A stretch of DNA of 9,541 nucleotides from Caldilineaceae bacterium (GTDB taxonomy: Bacteria; Chloroflexota; Anaerolineae; Caldilineales; Caldilineaceae): the NCBI GenBank assembly GCA_012032975.1, contig JAAUPU010000049.1, forward strand, positions 1 through 9,541, read 5' to 3'. Below the pieces are notes generated by a model that saw nothing but the letters and a program-made list of their open reading frames with translations, made no database searches and was not told the origin of the DNA. Below, in pieces: positions 7,689 through 9,541 of the stretch (position 1 is its first letter; every line of letters begins with the position of its first letter). The translations under genes were made by a program, and so were the position numbers.

Positions 7689-7730
7689 AAAAAAGTCCCC
7701 GGCACTCTTGGAAGTGCCGGGGACTTTTTT
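7689..7730. terminator. Perfect bidirectional rho-independent terminator
   Basis: An 18-base inverted repeat, six A, then GTCCCCGGCACT, a six-base loop CTTGGA, the exact inverse AGTGCCGGGGAC and six T. It has a U tract on both strands and lies between two convergent genes, 25 bases after the Uma2-family stop and 5 bases beyond the carB stop, so it should end both transcripts. Confidence 0.95.
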
Positions 7731-7735
7731 ATGGG

Positions 7736-9541
7736 TCAGACTTGCAGCGCGTAGTGTTCCTGCAAACTACGCACGCGCAGCTCGCGCTGGCGCAGCGCGG
7801 TGATACCGTTGACCGCAGCCTGCGCCGCGGAGAGCGTGGTGATCAACGGCACTTCCTCGCGTGTGGCGAGACGGCGAATCTTGGCGCCATCCTCTCGGCT
7901 GTCTGCGCCCAATGGTGTGTTGACGATCAGCTGAATCTTGCCCTCGCGGATCGCATCCAGCGTGGTGTAGCCTTCGGCGCCGGCGATCGCCTTCGCCAGC
8001 GTCGTCACCGGGATGCCGGTGCGCTCGATGAAGTGGCCGGTGCCCGCGGTCGCGTAGATGGTGAAGCCCATCCGATGGAGGTCGCGCGCGATCTTGAGTG
8101 CGCCGCCCTTGTCGAAATCGTTCACCGTGATCAGCACGCCGCCTTCTAGCGGCAAGCCAGTGCCCGCGCCAAGTTGGCTCTTGGCGAATGCGTGGCCAAA
8201 ACGGGAGGCGCTGACCCATCACCTCGCCAGTGGAGCGCATTTCCGGCCCCAGCAGCGCATCGATGCCGGTGAATTTTTTCCAGGGCAGCACCGCCTCTTT
8301 CACAAAGAAACCGTCCACCTCTGGCTCGGTCAACAGGTTAAGTTCCTTGAGACTCTTGCCCGCCATGACCTGTGCAGCGATCTTGGCCAACGGCTTGCCC
8401 GTCGCCTTGCTGACAAAGGGACCGTCCGGCTGGCCCGCGGGTTGACCTCCAGCACGTAGACAACATCGTCTTTGATGGCATATTGAACATTCATCAGCCC
8501 GCGCACGCCCAGCGCCATGCCAAGCTGCTCGGTGTATTCGCGCAGAATGTTGAGATGATAGTTGCCGATCTTGTAGGGCGGCAGCACGCACGCGCTGTCG
8601 CCGCTGTGGATGCCCGCTTCCTCGATGTGTTGCATGATGCCGCCGACGACCACCCGGTTCGCCGTCGCAGATTGCGTCCACATCCACCTCGAACGCATCC
8701 TCCAGGAACTGGTCGATCAGGATCGCCCGATCTGCCGAGACGGACATGGCTTCATCCATGTACGAACGCAGCGCGGTGGCATCATCGACCACAGCCATGG
8801 CCCGGCCGCCCAGTACGTATGAGGGCCGCACGACCACTGGATAGCCCACCTGCTCGGCGACTGTGATGGCTTCCGCGGTCGAGCGCGCCACGCCGTGGTT
8901 GGGCGCGGGGATGTCCAGCCGTTCCAGCAATTCGCCAAACTGGTCTCGATCTTCGGCCAGGTCGATGGCCTCCGGCAACGTGCCCAGGATCGGCACGCCG
9001 GCGCGTTGCAGGCTGTCGGCCAGATTGAGCGGCGTCTGCCCGCCATATTGCACGATCACGCCGTGGAGATCGCCGGCGCTCTGCTCGCGCTCCACGATGT
9101 TGAGCACATCTTCGAAGGTCAATGGCTCGAAGTAGAGGCGGTCGCTGGTGTCGTAGTCGGTGCTGACCGTCTCCGGGTTGCAGTTGACCATGATGGTCTC
9201 GTAGCCAAGCTCCTGCAAGGCAAAGCTGGCGTGGCAACAGCAATAGTCGAACTCGATGCCCTGGCCGATACGATTGGGACCGCCGCCCAAGATCATGATC
9301 TTGGGCCGGTCGGTGGGTGCGGCTTCGCTTTCGCTTTCATAGCTGCTGTAGAGATAGGGCGTGTGCGCCTCGAACTCGGCGGCGCAGGTGTCCACCTGAT
9401 GATAGGTGGGGGTGACGCCAAGCGCCTTGCGCAGGCCGCGGATGTCGGTTTCAGAGATTGGCGATTGGAGATTGACGATTGGCGTGTCGCTGCTGAACTC
9501 CAATCTCTGATCTCCAATCGCCTGGTTGCAGAGGCGGGCCA
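7736..9541 (-). CDS. carB: Carbamoyl-phosphate synthase large subunit, C-terminal half, partial at right edge, three frameshifts
   Basis: Makes carbamoyl phosphate from bicarbonate, ammonia and two ATP for pyrimidine and arginine synthesis, as the large subunit of CarAB. The visible 600 or so codons correspond to roughly the second half of E. coli CarB (1073 residues). In order: the segment before the second ATP-grasp unit, [103 protein letters not shown], then the C-terminal MGS-like allosteric domain ([30 protein letters not shown]) ending at the TGA complement of 7736-7738. Indels: one C extra in 8653-8655, one base missing at 8418-8420 and one at 8215-8217; all occur at sites where family conservation fixes the true frame. 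An insertion of about 18 residues relative to E. coli is encoded by a palindromic repeat at 9461-9521. No other pyrimidine or arginine gene is visible. Confidence 0.95.
9461..9521. repeat. Palindromic repeat element inside the carB coding sequence
   Basis: Two 22-base arms (9461-9482 and 9500-9521) are inverted copies with 18 of 22 bases matching and a 17-base loop (9483-9499). The arms are built from GATTGGAGAT-type words, and a further CAGAGATTGG copy at 9452-9461 suggests the element extends left. The reading frame of carB stays open through it. The bases are poorer in GC than the surrounding gene. Confidence 0.8.

Noticed and set aside
7767..9503. Single 578-codon minus-strand protein with an Arg-rich middle and end
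   Set aside because: It is a chimera of correct and shifted carB frames; the conserved residues in the shifted stretches are found in the neighbouring frames.

Overview
This window looks like a fragment of a GC-rich bacterial chromosome, most likely from a Chloroflexota-like organism of metagenomic origin. That taxon call is an inference from the lipoprotein type, the Uma2-family gene and the intergenic palindromic repeats; no marker gene here settles it. The sequence carries at least eleven apparent single-base indels, many in G/C runs, in genes that are otherwise well conserved. Nearly every gene is therefore broken into several reading frames although it probably is intact in the organism.

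Layout: (1) On the minus strand, positions 1-1303 hold the N-terminal part of a lipoprotein made of tandem, nearly identical family-3 (amino-acid type) ABC-transporter solute-binding domains; it runs off the left edge. (2) A divergent intergenic region follows (1304-1519), with a plausible sigma-70 promoter facing right. (3) On the plus strand, 1520-6988 is a formate dehydrogenase locus: a NuoE-NuoF fusion diaphorase subunit, a HoxU/NuoG-N-terminus-like ferredoxin subunit (ATGA overlap), a 146-bp gap with a regular 70-bp palindromic decamer repeat, the molybdenum/tungsten catalytic subunit, and FdhD. (4) A short Uma2-family (DUF820) gene with its own TATAAT promoter lies at 7050-7663. (5) A perfect bidirectional terminator lies at 7689-7730. 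(6) On the minus strand, 7736-9541 holds the C-terminal half of carB, which runs off the right edge.

How the genes work together: formate is oxidised at the Mo/W-bis-MGD site of the catalytic subunit, electrons pass through Fe-S clusters of the HoxU-like subunit to the FMN/NAD site of the NuoEF fusion, and FdhD supplies the sulfur needed to activate the cofactor. The set looks like a soluble NAD-linked formate dehydrogenase, working as formate oxidase or as CO2 reductase.

The most notable observation is that the catalytic gene has an in-frame TGA (4494-4496) exactly at the active-site Cys/Sec position, followed by His. Directly downstream is a hairpin with a GGUCU loop in the same register as the E. 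coli fdhF SECIS. I read it as a selenocysteine formate dehydrogenase that a standard gene caller would split in two. Second, a palindromic repeat sits in frame inside the carB coding sequence and appears to add about 18 residues between the two halves of the protein.
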